64,000 nt of DNA, taken from positions 264,022-328,021 of the forward strand of contig CAWCGF010000003.1 in the NCBI GenBank assembly GCA_963794955.1. Reading direction: 5' to 3'. The number at the start of each line of letters is the position of its first letter. Within the stretch, counting starts at the first letter, position 1. This document shows positions 24,236 through 34,564 of the stretch, piece by piece. The translations under genes and the position numbers were made by a program. The DNA comes from JAFDVL01 sp963794955. Its GTDB lineage: Bacteria > Acidobacteriota > Blastocatellia > RBC074. Under the pieces are notes generated by a model that worked only from the letters and a program-made list of their open reading frames with translations, was not told where the DNA came from and did not search any database.

Positions 24236-25543
24236 CTACCAATCCACCACCGATCCATCATCCGGGTCATAAGATTCCTGATTTTTCCAATCGTGACCAA
24301 GCTTGTCTTTCATGGCTTCTTCGTCAAGCTCAATGCCCAGCCCCGGCCCGGTCGGCAAATCAAGATAGCCATCACGAACCTTGAACGGATTCTTGATGTA
24401 GCCTTCGCCTAAACTTACTTGCTCTTGGCACAGGAAGTTCGGAATCGAAGCGGCAATCTGCAAGCCCGCCGCCAATGAAATCGGGCCAAGCGGATTGTGC
24501 GGCGCAATCGAGGCGTAATAAGCCTCGGCCATTTTGGCAATTGCATGAACTTCGCTGATGCCGCCGGCGTGGCACAGGTCGGGTTGCAGGATGATGGCGG
24601 CGCGCTTTTCAAGAATTTCGCGGAAGCCCCATTTGGTAAAGATGCGTTCGCCCGTCGCAATCGGAATATGCGTCGTTTTGGCTAACTCGGCCATGCCGTC
24701 TACGTCTTGGCAGTTGATGACTTCTTCGTAAAAGAAGGGCTGAAACTGTTCGAGTTCTTTCATTAAAATTTTGGCTGTGCCGGGCGGGACAGCGCCGTGA
24801 AAATCAATACCGAGATCCCCGTCTTTGCCGACCAGGGCTTTCAATTCGCCGAATTTGGCGGCGGCGTTTTCGATCCAGGCGCGGTTCTCGACTTGGCGAG
24901 CGTTGCGATTGTTGAGCTTGGCCGGGCCGGTCTTGAAGGCTGTGAACCCTTGCGCCCGTTTTTCTTTGACCAGTTCAGGTGTGCCCGCGTGCGCATAGAC
25001 GCGGATGCGCTGACGTGTGGGGCCGCCGAGCAATTCATAAACCGGAACGCCCAGCAGTTTGCCTTTAATGTCCCAGAGCGCCTGGTCAATGCCGCTCAGC
25101 GCCGAAGTCAGGATTGGCCCACCGCGATAAAAGGCGTGACGATAAATCGCCTGCCAGTGCTGTTGCACGGCGCGCGGGTCTTTGCCGATCAGATAGGACT
25201 CGGTCTCCTTGATGGCTGCGGCGCAGGTCAGCGCGCGGCCTTCGGTAACGGGTTCACCCAGTCCGACGACGCCAACGTTGGTGTGAATTTTCAGGAAAAG
25301 CCAGCGCGGCTTAACCAGAAAGGTTTCCAGTCTGGTGATCTTGACGCTTTCGCGCACTGTGGGGCGTGCTGGTTGCTGTGCGATTTCAGGGACGGGCGCA
25401 CGCGGTGCGATAATCTCTTCCGCATGCGCTTCCGTATTGGCAGCGGCATTCATCGCGCCGAGTCCCAGCGTCGCCGCCGCAGTGTTTTTGAGCAACGAGC
25501 GGCGTTGCAGGTCGGTGCTGTCTTTCTCTTTTTTTTCTTGCAT
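24236..25543 (-). CDS. Tat-exported enolase-superfamily enzyme, D-galactonate dehydratase-like
   Basis: About 435 residues. Tat signal DLQRRSLLKNTAAATLGLG, then a complete enolase-superfamily enzyme: KITRLETFLV, AFKTGPA, DFHGAVPPG, FFYEEVIN, ATGERIFTKWGFREIL and APHNPLGPISLAAG. The last two blocks are characteristic of galactonate/mannonate dehydratase relatives. An exported enolase-superfamily dehydratase is unusual; either the reaction occurs in the periplasm or the signal is vestigial. ATG 25543 has AAGGAC upstream, inside a heptad-like CAAGGAC-AAATTAT sequence. Stops short of the TBDR gene upstream by about 116 bp. Confidence 0.87.
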   Translation of the reverse strand: MQEKKEKDSTDLQRRSLLKNTAAATLGLGAMNAAANTEAHAEEIIAPRAPVPEIAQQPARPTVRESVKITRLETFLVKPRWLFLKIHTNVGVVGLGEPVTEGRALTCAAAIKETESYLIGKDPRAVQQHWQAIYRHAFYRGGPILTSALSGIDQALWDIKGKLLGVPVYELLGGPTRQRIRVYAHAGTPELVKEKRAQGFTAFKTGPAKLNNRNARQVENRAWIENAAAKFGELKALVGKDGDLGIDFHGAVPPGTAKILMKELEQFQPFFYEEVINCQDVDGMAELAKTTHIPIATGERIFTKWGFREILEKRAAIILQPDLCHAGGISEVHAIAKMAEAYYASIAPHNPLGPISLAAGLQIAASIPNFLCQEQVSLGEGYIKNPFKVRDGYLDLPTGPGLGIELDEEAMKDKLGHDWKNQESYDPDDGSVVDW

Positions 25544-25659
25544 AATTTGTCCTTGTTGGTAAGTCAGAGAGAGTATGGAATACACGGAAAGAACAGAACA
25601 AACGGAAATTTTCTTCAACATCTTTCGGTTTGTTCCGTCATTCCGCGTGTTCCGCGTTT

Positions 25660-28600
25660 TCAAAAGACCAGTTTCAAGCCGAATTGAATCTGGCGCGGCG
25701 TCCCGACGATGCCCGTGATGGTTCCGGCATTGCTGGCCCCGATGGCCGCATTCGGCAAATCGAATTGCGTATGGTTGAAGAGATTGAAAAATTCCGTGCG
25801 GAATTGCAGCTTCAATTTTTCAACGAGGCGGAATTCTTTGAAGACCGAAAAGTCGAAGTTTACGCGTCCCGGCCCGTACAGAATATTACGACCTGAATTG
25901 CCATAAGTGAATTGCGCTGGTGTCGTAAAAGCCGCTGTATCAAACCAACGATCTACGGTTCCATTCGACAACGTGCCATTGCCGATGCGATTGGGACGGC
26001 TGCCCGTGCCGGTATTGAGCGGCGATGAATTGGCCGTCGGCGTGAAAGGCAACCCGGTTTGGAAGGTGTTGATGCCGTTGATTTGCCAGCCGCCCAGCAC
26101 GTAATCCACTGGGCCACCCCCGCTGAGCCACTTCTGGCCTTTGCCGAAGGGCAGTGAGTAATTCCAGGCGATGGTCAGACGATGGCGAATGTCGAACGGC
26201 GAATTGCCGCGATCTGCCCGGCGATTGAGCGGGTCTTGCGGCAACGGGCCGTCAGCGCCGCCGCCAAAGCTCTGCCCCACCGTATCAATCGAATGCCCCC
26301 ATGTGTAAGAGAGCAAACCGCTCAACCCATGCGTCAACCGTTTCTCGGCGCTGAATTGAAAGGCGTGATACGCGGCGAGTCCGTCCGACACCGCCCAGGT
26401 CACGTCGGCCAGCGTTGGCCGCACGGCGAAAAACGGCCTGCGATTGTTGACCGCGCCCGCGCCCGGCACCGCTTGATTGAGGTTGTAGCTCGTGTCCAGA
26501 TGACGACCCAGATTGCTGACGTAAGAAGCCTTCAGGAGCAGGGAAGACGGCAGTTCATGCTGCACCGTCAGGTTGAATTGCTGGGCATAACCGGGCTGAT
26601 AGTTTGGATCAACACCAATGACACTGCCACTTGGGGTGTCAGCATTGGCGAGGTTTAGCGCCGGAATCGTTGGGAAGCCATCGCTCACGCGCCGCGTGAC
26701 AAAAAAGTTGCTGGGCGAAAAACTGTAAATTGGCCCGAATGGCACGTGACGTTGCAAGCGCAGCGCATTGCCGCCGTGTCCCGCTGTGTTCCAGAAAATG
26801 CCCGCGCCACCGCGCACGACAGTCTTATCTCCAAGCTGATAGGCGAAGCCGAAGCGCGGCGCAAAACCTTTTTTGAAGGTATTGACGCCCGCGTATTTGT
26901 CTACGCCGTTGCGCCCCGCGACCAGCACCGTTGCCGTGCGCGGATCGAAGTTCGCCCAGCGATTTGCCACTTCGCTGTAAGGCGTATCAAGTTCGTAACG
27001 CAGGCCCAAGATTCAAGGTCAGCTTTTGTGTCACGCGCCAATCGTCCGCCACGTAGGCGCTGTATTCCGTCCCGCGAATGCCAACCCAAGCGAGCAGATA
27101 ATCCTGTTCAATCAGGCTTGGCGCGCCTAACAGGAACGAGGCCATTGAGTTGCCGCCTGAATTATTAGCCGGATTGTTGGTGATGTTCGGTGAGAAGTTG
27201 AAACGACCGTTGCCGCGATTGGTTTGATATTCGGTCAGATGGCGGCGACGCACGTCAAGGCCGGTCTTGATCGTGTGCGCGCTACCCGTGAAGGTCAGGT
27301 TGCCCACATATTGATAGGTGTTTTCGCGCCGCAAAATCGGCAGCGAGCGGCTATGGCCGATGCCCGTGAAATTCGCCGGACTGAAAATCGGCAGCCCATT
27401 TTGCTGATCCTGCTGATTCGAATTCGGCACGCCGAGCTTGTTGCCGAGCTTATCGCCAGCTTCTACGTCAGCTTGGGTGAAATCAAGTTGGAAGCGCGCA
27501 TAGCCAGCGCGCAAGTCCAGCAGGATACGCGGTGAAAACACATGCACCCAGTTGATAACCGCGTGATGCGCAAGCAGGGTCGAAGTACCCGCGAAGGTAT
27601 CTTCGTTGCCGATGCCGACGGATTTGCCTACGCCGGGCAGGTTGACTGCCGGGAAGGTGAACGGATTAGTCGTCGCGGTTTTTGACCACGAATAGCGTGC
27701 GAAGAAGTTGTCACGCTCGCTTTGCGTGTGATCTACGCGCACATCGTATTGATCCCAATCCTGCCTGCGCGTCGGCGACGTGACCAGATTGTTAACCAGG
27801 CCCGAAGTCGTTGGCAGCGGATAAGCGTTAATCAATTTCGCCGTTACCGGGTCCCAGCGATTTTGCGGAATCAGATTGTTGGCGAACTGTTGGCGCGTGA
27901 AGGCAGTGCCATTCTGCACTGTGGTCGCCGGATCGAAGATGCCCGCTGTGATCTCGCTGAAATCGCCCTGTCGCATCTTCAGCGTCGGCACGGTGTTAAC
28001 GAACACGCGCCCCAGCCGCTGCCGGAAGCCATCATAATCGCCAAAGAAAAACGTTTTGTTCTTGATGATCGGCCCGCCGAAGGCACCGCCAAATTGGTTC
28101 TGGCGGAACGGCGGTTTCTTTTGCCCGGCGCGATTCGAGAAAAAGTTATTGGCGTCGAGCGCATTGTTGCGCAGGAATTCATACCCTACGCCGTGAAAAT
28201 CATTGCCGCCAGATTTCGTGACGACGTTGACCTGCCCACCGGGATTGCGGCCCTGTTCGGCGGAAAAGAGATTGGTCTGAATCTTAAATTCCTTGATGGC
28301 CTCGACCGCAGGGCGCACGACAATCGCCAGCGTCAGGCGGTCGTTGTTGTCTATGCCGTCATAGAGATAGTTATTCGAGCTTTCGCGGTTGCCATTGACG
28401 AACAACTCCGTACCGGGCCGCAAATCATCAGGCCGCGTGCCGCTCATAATCGTTCCACGCATGCCCGAACCCGCGCCGCTGACGCCCGGACTCAAAATTG
28501 CCAGTTGCACGAAGTTGCGCCCATTGAGCGGCAAGTCCTGCACCTGTCGTTCCTGAATCACGCTGCCAAGGACGGATGATTGACTTTCGAGTAATGGAGG

Positions 28601-28975
28601 CGCGCCGGTGATTTGCACGGTTTCGCCAACCGCGCCAACCTGCAACTCGAAATCTACCTGCGCGCGTTGATTGACCTGTAACTCGACGCCCGTGCGTTCA
28701 ACTTTGCGAAAGCCCTGCGCTTCCACTGTCAGCGAATAGCCGCCTGGTTGCAATGCCGTGAAAACGTAATTGCCCGAATCATCGGTGACGACGCTGCGGC
28801 TCACGCCCATCGCCGTGTTGGTTAGTGTGACCTTGACGCCGCGCACGACCGCGCCGCTGTTGTCGCGCACTGTGCCGACCAAATCCGCCGTAGTGACTTG
28901 AGCGCTGGCCGTGACAGCCGAACACACAAGCAGAAAACTGAATACAAAGAATCGTAACGTTTGCCCATGTCTCAT
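25660..28975 (-). CDS. Oar-like TonB-dependent receptor, interrupted by a +1 frameshift
   Basis: Outer-membrane receptor, about 1104 residues if joined. MRHGQTLRFFVFSFLLVCSA is a signal peptide. A carboxypeptidase-regulatory-like domain follows (ADLVGTVRDNSGAVVRGVKV...GYSLTVEAQGFRK), then the plug (LPLNGRNFVQL, VNGNRESSNNYLYDGIDNND, EFKIQTNLFSAEQGRNPGG) and the barrel. The frame breaks at 27005-27007, where an extra G turns NLGLRYELDTPYSEV into a stop; the second frame runs to the C-terminal RQIQFGLKLVF, with the aromatic last residue typical of outer-membrane beta-barrels. RBS AAGGAGG lies 7 bp before the ATG. Probably imports oligosaccharides or another polymer for the neighbouring sugar-acid enzymes (inference). 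Confidence 0.9.
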
Positions 28976-29089
28976 TAAATGCCTCCTTAAAATGTGGGGT
29001 GGGCTGCCAGCCCGCCCAAAGTGCAGACGCGTTGTCTGCTGCGTAAAACAGTAAGCCTTGCAGCTTGCCAAAGTGCTAGCAATAACCTC

Positions 29090-29860
29090 TTAACGTCCCA
29101 TCCAGCCGCCATCTACTGTCAGTATCGTGCCGTTGACATAATTCGACGCCGACGAAGCCAGAAAGACGACCGCGCCGCTCAGGTCATCTGGTTCGCCCCA
29201 TCGTCCGGCGGGGATGCGCGCGAGAATCGCGGTATTGCGTCCCGCATCCGTTTGTAACGCCACTGTATTGTCCGTCGCGATATAACCTGGCGCGATGGCA
29301 TTGACCTGTACGCCTTGCCCCGCCCATTCGTTGGCAAGCGCCATCGTAAGCTGCCCGATTGCGCCTTTGCTGGCGGCGTAACCGGGTACGGTAATGCCGC
29401 CCTGAAAGGTCAGCAGCGAGGCCGTGAAAATGATCTTGCCTGAGCCGCGCGCGACCATCTCTTTGCCCAGTTCGCGGCTCAACACAAATTGCGAATTGAG
29501 ATTGATCTCCATCACCTTGTCCCAATATTCATCGGGGTATTCGGCGGCGGGCTTGCGCAAAATTGTGCCCGCGTTGTTGACCAGAATGTCTATCACCGGG
29601 AAATCGGCTTTGACCTGATGGATGAATGCATATACCGCCGTACGGTTGGCAAAATCACAAGTGTAGCCTTTGAATTTGCGGCCACGACTGATGACTTTGT
29701 TTTCTACGCCGCTTCCCGATGCTTCGAGCGATTGGCTGACACCGATGATGTCGGCTCCGGCTTCGGCGAGCGCAAGCGCCATCGCTTTGCCGATGCCGCG
29801 TTTGCAGCCGGTTACTAAAGCGGTTTTTCCGTCGAGTCTGAATAAATCTAAAATTCCCAA
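29090..29860 (-). CDS. SDR oxidoreductase, KduD-like (2-deoxy-D-gluconate 3-dehydrogenase type)
   Basis: About 256 residues. NAD-binding GCKRGIGKAMALALA, LVNNAGTILRKPAAEYPDEYWDKVM and the catalytic YAASK (in VPGYAASKGAIGQLT) with Ser in FTASLLTFQGG. The NNAGTILRKPA and DLFRLDGKTALVTG blocks are characteristic of 2-deoxy-D-gluconate 3-dehydrogenase / KduD enzymes that reduce 2,5-diketo-3-deoxygluconate during pectin breakdown. No ATG fits; a TTG at 29860 with AAGG upstream is the best start, while the frame is open to 29938. Lies between the TBDR and the cytochrome operon. Confidence 0.85.
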   Translation of the reverse strand: MGILDLFRLDGKTALVTGCKRGIGKAMALALAEAGADIIGVSQSLEASGSGVENKVISRGRKFKGYTCDFANRTAVYAFIHQVKADFPVIDILVNNAGTILRKPAAEYPDEYWDKVMEINLNSQFVLSRELGKEMVARGSGKIIFTASLLTFQGGITVPGYAASKGAIGQLTMALANEWAGQGVQVNAIAPGYIATDNTVALQTDAGRNTAILARIPAGRWGEPDDLSGAVVFLASSASNYVNGTILTVDGGWMGR

Positions 29861-30113
29861 AATAAACCTTGCTTTGATCGCGCGCCAAAAACGCCACCTT
29901 GACGCCGCGTTGCGCCAAGCTGCCAATGTCGCGCGCATTTCCTCTTCATTGATCCTCAGGCGTCCGGCGATGATAGAGCTTGCGTCTGTGTGGGTAACTC
30001 CACTCCATCCGCGTGAACCGCTTGCGCATGCCGCTCTTGCTGTACGTCACTTGAAAGTTTTCATCACGAAGAATAGCGGGACACGCTGAACTCCTTTGGG
30101 TTAAATCTTAAGG

Positions 30114-31763
30114 CTATTTATTGCGTAACGGTTTCTGCCCTTTAAGAGCATCCGGGTCGAAGCGCAACAAATGCTGGATGAATTCTTCGGCCTTGCGAGT
30201 TTGACCCTGCGATTGCCAACTTGTGGCCAAATTGAGCGCCGCTTCACGCAGGCCGGGATTGCGGTTGAGCGCGTCCTGCCAGAGCGTCATTGCGCGGTTG
30301 AGATTCCCCCGCGAGGCGTGAATGCTGCCCGCGTTGACGGTGGCAATGACGCATTGCGGCACGCGTTCAGGCTCAGCCCGCAATGCCATTTCGTAAAGCT
30401 TGAGCGCCCGCTCCAAATCGCCCTGGGCCTGATAAAGAAAGGCAAGGCGCGTCAATAACTCGGCATCAGCAGTGTACGCAGGCAAAGCTTCCTGCAACAA
30501 ACGCCGTGCCTCGTTGCGGTGCAAAGCCGCACCGCTCTGCAATGCGAGTTCGGCATAAGCCAGACCCAGACTACGAGCGTCCGACTCGAATCCGGCGAAG
30601 GCCATCAGGCGGCGATCAGCCGTTAGACCGCTAGCTGCATTCACAGGCGAGCGCGGCTCTCGTTGAATGCTGTGATTGGTCATCACGCCATGCCCGCCAT
30701 CCACTGTCCCAGCTTTTGGCATATGACAACTGATGCAATCCGCCCTGGCAGTATGGCGTTCGTTCGCAGGCAGTGAAGCCGACTGGTGACATGTCAGGCA
30801 TTTGCCGCGAAAGTAGGCCGTGCGCTCCTGCTCGGCAGGCACCGAATGCGGCTCGTGACAACTGAGGCACGACATGCGCCCTGCTGACTTTTGCCAGCAA
30901 CTGCTCTCGGCCAAGTTTTCAACGTGACTGTTGACCTTTAATCCAGCTCCGGCCTGCTCGAAAACGAAGTAAGAAACATAATCCGACAGCCGTTCGCCTG
31001 GACGATAAAAAGCAAGGCGGCGGCGGGGCAGTTCGACACGTGCCGCGCCGGACAGATGGCATTGCGCACAAACTGAATCGCGTCGTGCCGCCTCGAGCGA
31101 GGCCGGGTTTACCATTTTGGCTTTGCCTGCTATGTGCAACGAACCGGGACCGTGACAGCGTTCGCAACTGATGCCTGCTTGTTTGAAAGGCGGCTCGGCA
31201 TAACGATTCAGCGTGCCAAAAATTGGCTGCGCCTGCGAGGTGTGGCAGTACAGACAATTGGCATCAATCGGACGATTGAGCCGCAGTTCGCGGTCCGCTT
31301 CGTAACCCGGTGAAGCGTCCCATTTGTTGGCCTGCGCGTACCAGGTCACGGGAGCTTGAAAGAGAAAGCGGTCAAGCGCCAGCAGGAAGCTGCGTCCGGC
31401 AGCATTCGAGCCGATGAAGTAATGCAACTGCCGCCGTCCTTGCAACGCCGCCGCGCCGCTTCGTTGGTACTCCAGCCACACTGCGCCTTTGTCTTTGGTG
31501 ATGCGATAACGCACACCGGAGGCTTGGTGGACGAACTCGCCCGTGGCCATTTCGTCTGTCACCACGCCGCTGCTTTGCGCCATTGGCGTTTGGGCGTAGC
31601 GGCGCGCGATAGCGGCATGGCATTTGGCACAGGCTTCGTTGCCAACATAAGTTGCCGGTTCGTCGGCCTTCATCACGCGCGCCTCGCTGAATTGCCCCGC
31701 CAAATACACGGCTAACAGCACGCAGCAAAGCAGAACAATTTTCAGCGAGTGAAGAAACGTCAT
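30114..31763 (-). CDS. Seven-heme cytochrome c with C-terminal TPR repeats
   Basis: About 549 residues. N-terminal membrane anchor/signal (SLKIVLLCCVLLAVYLAG) followed by seven CxxCH heme sites: CAKCH, CLYCH, CERCH, CAQCH, CLSCH, CLTCH and CISCH. A C-terminal region (from about residue 400) has tetratricopeptide repeats (LLTRLAFLYQAQGDLERALK, NAGSIHASRGNLNRAMTLW, LNLATSWQSQGQTRKAEEF). The architecture resembles the DmsE/NrfH-like multiheme proteins that Acidobacteria pair with CRTAC1 proteins. Extracytoplasmic electron carrier is likely; redox partner unknown. Follows the TPR protein and CRTAC1 genes in one direction, separated by 16 bp. Confidence 0.87.
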   Translation of the reverse strand: MTFLHSLKIVLLCCVLLAVYLAGQFSEARVMKADEPATYVGNEACAKCHAAIARRYAQTPMAQSSGVVTDEMATGEFVHQASGVRYRITKDKGAVWLEYQRSGAAALQGRRQLHYFIGSNAAGRSFLLALDRFLFQAPVTWYAQANKWDASPGYEADRELRLNRPIDANCLYCHTSQAQPIFGTLNRYAEPPFKQAGISCERCHGPGSLHIAGKAKMVNPASLEAARRDSVCAQCHLSGAARVELPRRRLAFYRPGERLSDYVSYFVFEQAGAGLKVNSHVENLAESSCWQKSAGRMSCLSCHEPHSVPAEQERTAYFRGKCLTCHQSASLPANERHTARADCISCHMPKAGTVDGGHGVMTNHSIQREPRSPVNAASGLTADRRLMAFAGFESDARSLGLAYAELALQSGAALHRNEARRLLQEALPAYTADAELLTRLAFLYQAQGDLERALKLYEMALRAEPERVPQCVIATVNAGSIHASRGNLNRAMTLWQDALNRNPGLREAALNLATSWQSQGQTRKAEEFIQHLLRFDPDALKGQKPLRNK

Positions 31764-31779
31764 ATAGAAAACAGATCCA

Positions 31780-32913
31780 TCATCGGCGCAGCGGTGGCGG
31801 CTCGGCACGGAATTTCGCCAGATGCTCCGCCGCCAATTCTTTCTGACCAGTTTTTGAAAAAGCCTTGGCCAGCAAAAAATGAATCTGTCGCGCGGTCGTG
31901 CCAACGCCCGGCAATGCTAATGCCTGTTGCCCGTGTTTGATGGCAGCGGCGTATGCTTGCCGCTCAAGCAGCAGGCGGCCTTTTTCATACTGCGCATCAC
32001 GCGAATTGGCTTCTGCCAGTAGGGCGCGATCAATCAGCTTTTCACTCGCAGCGAATCTGCCAAGCGTGAACAGCAAACGGGCGTAAGCCACCAGCGTGTC
32101 GGCAAGGGCTGCGCCTCCGGCCATTTCCAGTTTCGATGCTTGCTCGTAACCAGCGATTGCCTCCTCTGTCCGCCCCAGTGCTTCATAAGTCAGCGCGAGA
32201 TAGAAATGCGTTCGCGCCTCGGTGGGCTGCAACTGCCGCGCCTGTTCGAGCGCGGGCAAGGCGTGCTTGAAATCGTTTTCAACATAACGGCTGAAACCGA
32301 GCAGAAAATGAGCCGGCGCGTTATCCGGTTCGATCTCAATGACGCGCAGCAGGCAAGCAATGGCTACATCATATCGTTCAGCGGCCAGCGCCAGTCGCGC
32401 CTTGAGCGTGAGCGCGGCAGTGAGTTTCGGATTGAGTTTGAGCGCCTGCTCGACCGCCGCCAGCGATTGCTCAAGCTGTTGTTGCTGAAACAGCGCACTG
32501 GCTTTTTGATAGGCCTGCGCTGCGGCTTGTTCCCGCGATTCCTGCGCAGCGACACCACTAGCAAGGGCAAGAGAGCGATTAGCAAACGGATGCGAATTAG
32601 GCCGAAAGGCCGCGATCAATATTTTTTGCGCTGAAGGCGCAGCGGAAATTAGCCGCTGGTGGAGCGTCGCGCAACCACTGGAATCCGGCGCATAAGCCCC
32701 GTCAGGGGCCATAAACCGAAGCGTTGGGCCCGTGCCCCTGTTGGGGCGCAAATATCTCGCTGCCTGATCCGGTGGTGGAGCATAGCGCAACCAGCAGCTA
32801 ATTTCCAATGTCCCTGTCGGGGCAAAGAATGGAAGAGATAGCACCCGGTTGAAAGCCGCAAGGCAAAGCGACAACAGAAACAACTGAGAGGCAGGTTGGA
32901 AGATCGCTGTCAT
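31780..32913 (-). CDS. TPR protein whose signal-peptide region carries a repeat insertion
   Basis: 377 residues. The C-terminal 260 residues are tetratricopeptide repeats (LEQSLAAVEQALKLNPKLTA, ALTLKARLALAAERYDVAIACLL, LGFSRYVENDFKHALPALEQA, LALTYEALGRTEEAIAGYE), a scaffold for protein contacts. The N-terminus starts like a signal peptide (MTAIFQPASQLFLLSLCLAAF) and the expected end of a signal (LALASGVAAQES) appears about 90 residues later. The intervening residues 22-112 are encoded by an inserted palindromic repeat that happens to be open. Export may be altered. It overlaps the CRTAC1 gene by 4 bp and precedes the cytochrome gene. Confidence 0.82.
   Translation of the reverse strand: MTAIFQPASQLFLLSLCLAAFNRVLSLPFFAPTGTLEISCWLRYAPPPDQAARYLRPNRGTGPTLRFMAPDGAYAPDSSGCATLHQRLISAAPSAQKILIAAFRPNSHPFANRSLALASGVAAQESREQAAAQAYQKASALFQQQQLEQSLAAVEQALKLNPKLTAALTLKARLALAAERYDVAIACLLRVIEIEPDNAPAHFLLGFSRYVENDFKHALPALEQARQLQPTEARTHFYLALTYEALGRTEEAIAGYEQASKLEMAGGAALADTLVAYARLLFTLGRFAASEKLIDRALLAEANSRDAQYEKGRLLLERQAYAAAIKHGQQALALPGVGTTARQIHFLLAKAFSKTGQKELAAEHLAKFRAEPPPLRR
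32578..32850. repeat. Modular palindromic repeat inserted in-frame in a TPR gene
   Basis: The segment contains three GC-rich hairpin motifs (GCCCCGTCAGGGGC, GCCCCTGTTGGGGC, TCCCTGTCGGGGC) and two copies of a GGTGGAGC-(AT)GCGCAACCA unit (around 32660 and 32770). Such modular short palindromes are known as multi-copy repeats in Planctomycetes/Acidobacteria (family recollection; not checked). It encodes residues 22-112 of the TPR protein without a stop. Confidence 0.7.
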
Positions 32914-34544
32914 TCGAGTTTTCCTCCCTGTTTCAAGCTGTAATACCTGTCCACCGCGATATTCTCAAAACGGTCAACGCGGCCTTGTTTTCCTGGCCAG
33001 CGCACTTCCAGCCAGTCAATTTTTTTCGCGGCTCCACCACCCAGCAATTCGCGTGGATCGTGTGACGAAAGGTAACTGCCGCCTGCTGTCTTCAAACGGC
33101 TGCGGCGCAGGCCTCCGACTGACCAGGTGAGGCGCGCGCCTACCGCTGCCCCAGGCAAATTCAGGCCGAGCCAGTGATTGCCTGCGCCATTGCGGTTTCG
33201 CAGCAACAAAGGAGCCGCGCCGTTGTTGGCGATGATGACATCGGGCGCGCCGTCGTTATTCAAATCACCGACCGCAAGACCACGCGCTGGATAGCTTTGC
33301 GTGAAGGCCGCGCCCGCCGCCGCGCCGAGGTTGACGAAATCACGACCACGCTTTTCAAAGAGCAAGATCGGTTCTTTGTGTTTGAGCGTTGTATTGATCG
33401 TTTCGATCAGATCGTCGGGATGACCGTTACATACGATCAAATCCTGGTCGCCATCCAGATCAAAATCGAAGAAGCGCAGGCCCCAACCGCTGTACATTTG
33501 TGTCGCCACTCCGATGCCGGTCGCACCTGCTTCGTCGCTGAAGGACAAAGCGCCGCGATTGCGGTAAAGCGAAAACCGCTCGTGATTGAAATTGGCGACA
33601 AACAAGTCTTCGTACCCGTCGCCATCATAATCAGCGGCGTCAACGCCCATCCCCGAACGCGCCACGCCGTCGGGGTTATAGGCTACGTCAGCCTCGAAGC
33701 CGATTTCCTTAAACGTTCCGTTGGTTTGATTGAGAAACAGAAAATTCGGTTCGGAATCGTTGGCGACAAACAGGTCGAGCCAGCCGTCGTTGTTGATGTC
33801 GGTCGCCACTGCGCCAAAGGTTTTGCCCGCGTATTTGCCGATGCCGGAGGCCGCACTGACATCAGTGAACGTTCCCTCGCCATTATTGCGATAAAGGCGG
33901 CTCGGCCAGGGATCATAAACGACCGGATGGCAGTAATGCCGCACGCCGTTTTGTTCACATTTGCGTTCGAGCGTTTGATTGAACTGCGCGAAATGACCGA
34001 CAAACAAATCAAGCGTGCCGTTGCCATCGTAATCGAACCAGACCGCCGCCGTCCATAAGCCCGACGCCTCCAGCCTGGCTTTGCGCGTGACATCGCTAAA
34101 CGTTCCATTGCCGTTATTGCGATACAACACATTCACGCCATAATTCGTCACCAGCAAATCAACCCAGCCATCGCCATCGTAATCTGCCGCTGCTGCGCCG
34201 AGGCCAAAATCACGCCCGCTGACTCCGGCCTTTTCTGTCACATCGGTGAAGGTGCCATCGTGATTGTTGCGATAGAGCGCGTTGCGCAGCTTCTCTTTTG
34301 GCTGAAAGAAATCGCACGGGCCGCTATTGGGAAAGTACAAATCCATCCAGCCGTCATTGTCGAAATCAAAAATCGCCACGCCCGGCCCCATGGATTCGGG
34401 CAGGTAACGTGTCGGCGAAAGCGCATTGTTGTGCACGAATGAAATACCGCTGCGCGAGGCCGGAACTTCCTCGAACAACGGCCTGCTTTCGCTGTGCCCG
34501 AACAGCAACGCCAGCATGAGTAATAAGGTCTGACTTACAAGCAT
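32910..34544 (-). CDS. CRTAC1 family protein (FG-GAP/VCBS repeats plus ASPIC/UnbV domain)
   Basis: 544 residues with a short signal peptide (MLVSQTLLLMLALLFGHS). Seven calcium-binding-like FG-GAP repeats are visible, such as DFDNDGWMDLYF, DYDGDGWVDLLV, DYDGNGTLDLFV, DINNDGWLDLFV and DYDGDGYEDLFV, making an extracellular beta-propeller. The C-terminal GNHWLGLNLPGAAVGARL...WPGKQGRVDRFENI part is the ASPIC/UnbV domain. Its role is not known; in Acidobacteria these proteins co-occur with TPR and multiheme proteins. First gene of a three-gene operon (CRTAC1, TPR, cytochrome). Confidence 0.9.
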   Translation of the reverse strand: MLVSQTLLLMLALLFGHSESRPLFEEVPASRSGISFVHNNALSPTRYLPESMGPGVAIFDFDNDGWMDLYFPNSGPCDFFQPKEKLRNALYRNNHDGTFTDVTEKAGVSGRDFGLGAAAADYDGDGWVDLLVTNYGVNVLYRNNGNGTFSDVTRKARLEASGLWTAAVWFDYDGNGTLDLFVGHFAQFNQTLERKCEQNGVRHYCHPVVYDPWPSRLYRNNGEGTFTDVSAASGIGKYAGKTFGAVATDINNDGWLDLFVANDSEPNFLFLNQTNGTFKEIGFEADVAYNPDGVARSGMGVDAADYDGDGYEDLFVANFNHERFSLYRNRGALSFSDEAGATGIGVATQMYSGWGLRFFDFDLDGDQDLIVCNGHPDDLIETINTTLKHKEPILLFEKRGRDFVNLGAAAGAAFTQSYPARGLAVGDLNNDGAPDVIIANNGAAPLLLRNRNGAGNHWLGLNLPGAAVGARLTWSVGGLRRSRLKTAGGSYLSSHDPRELLGGGAAKKIDWLEVRWPGKQGRVDRFENIAVDRYYSLKQGGKLE

Positions 34545-34564
34545 TATTGGTAGTAATGAGAAGC

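Noticed and set aside
27722..28579. 285-codon plus-strand ORF opposite the first TonB receptor
   Set aside because: Shadow of conserved minus-strand coding; no recognisable domain.
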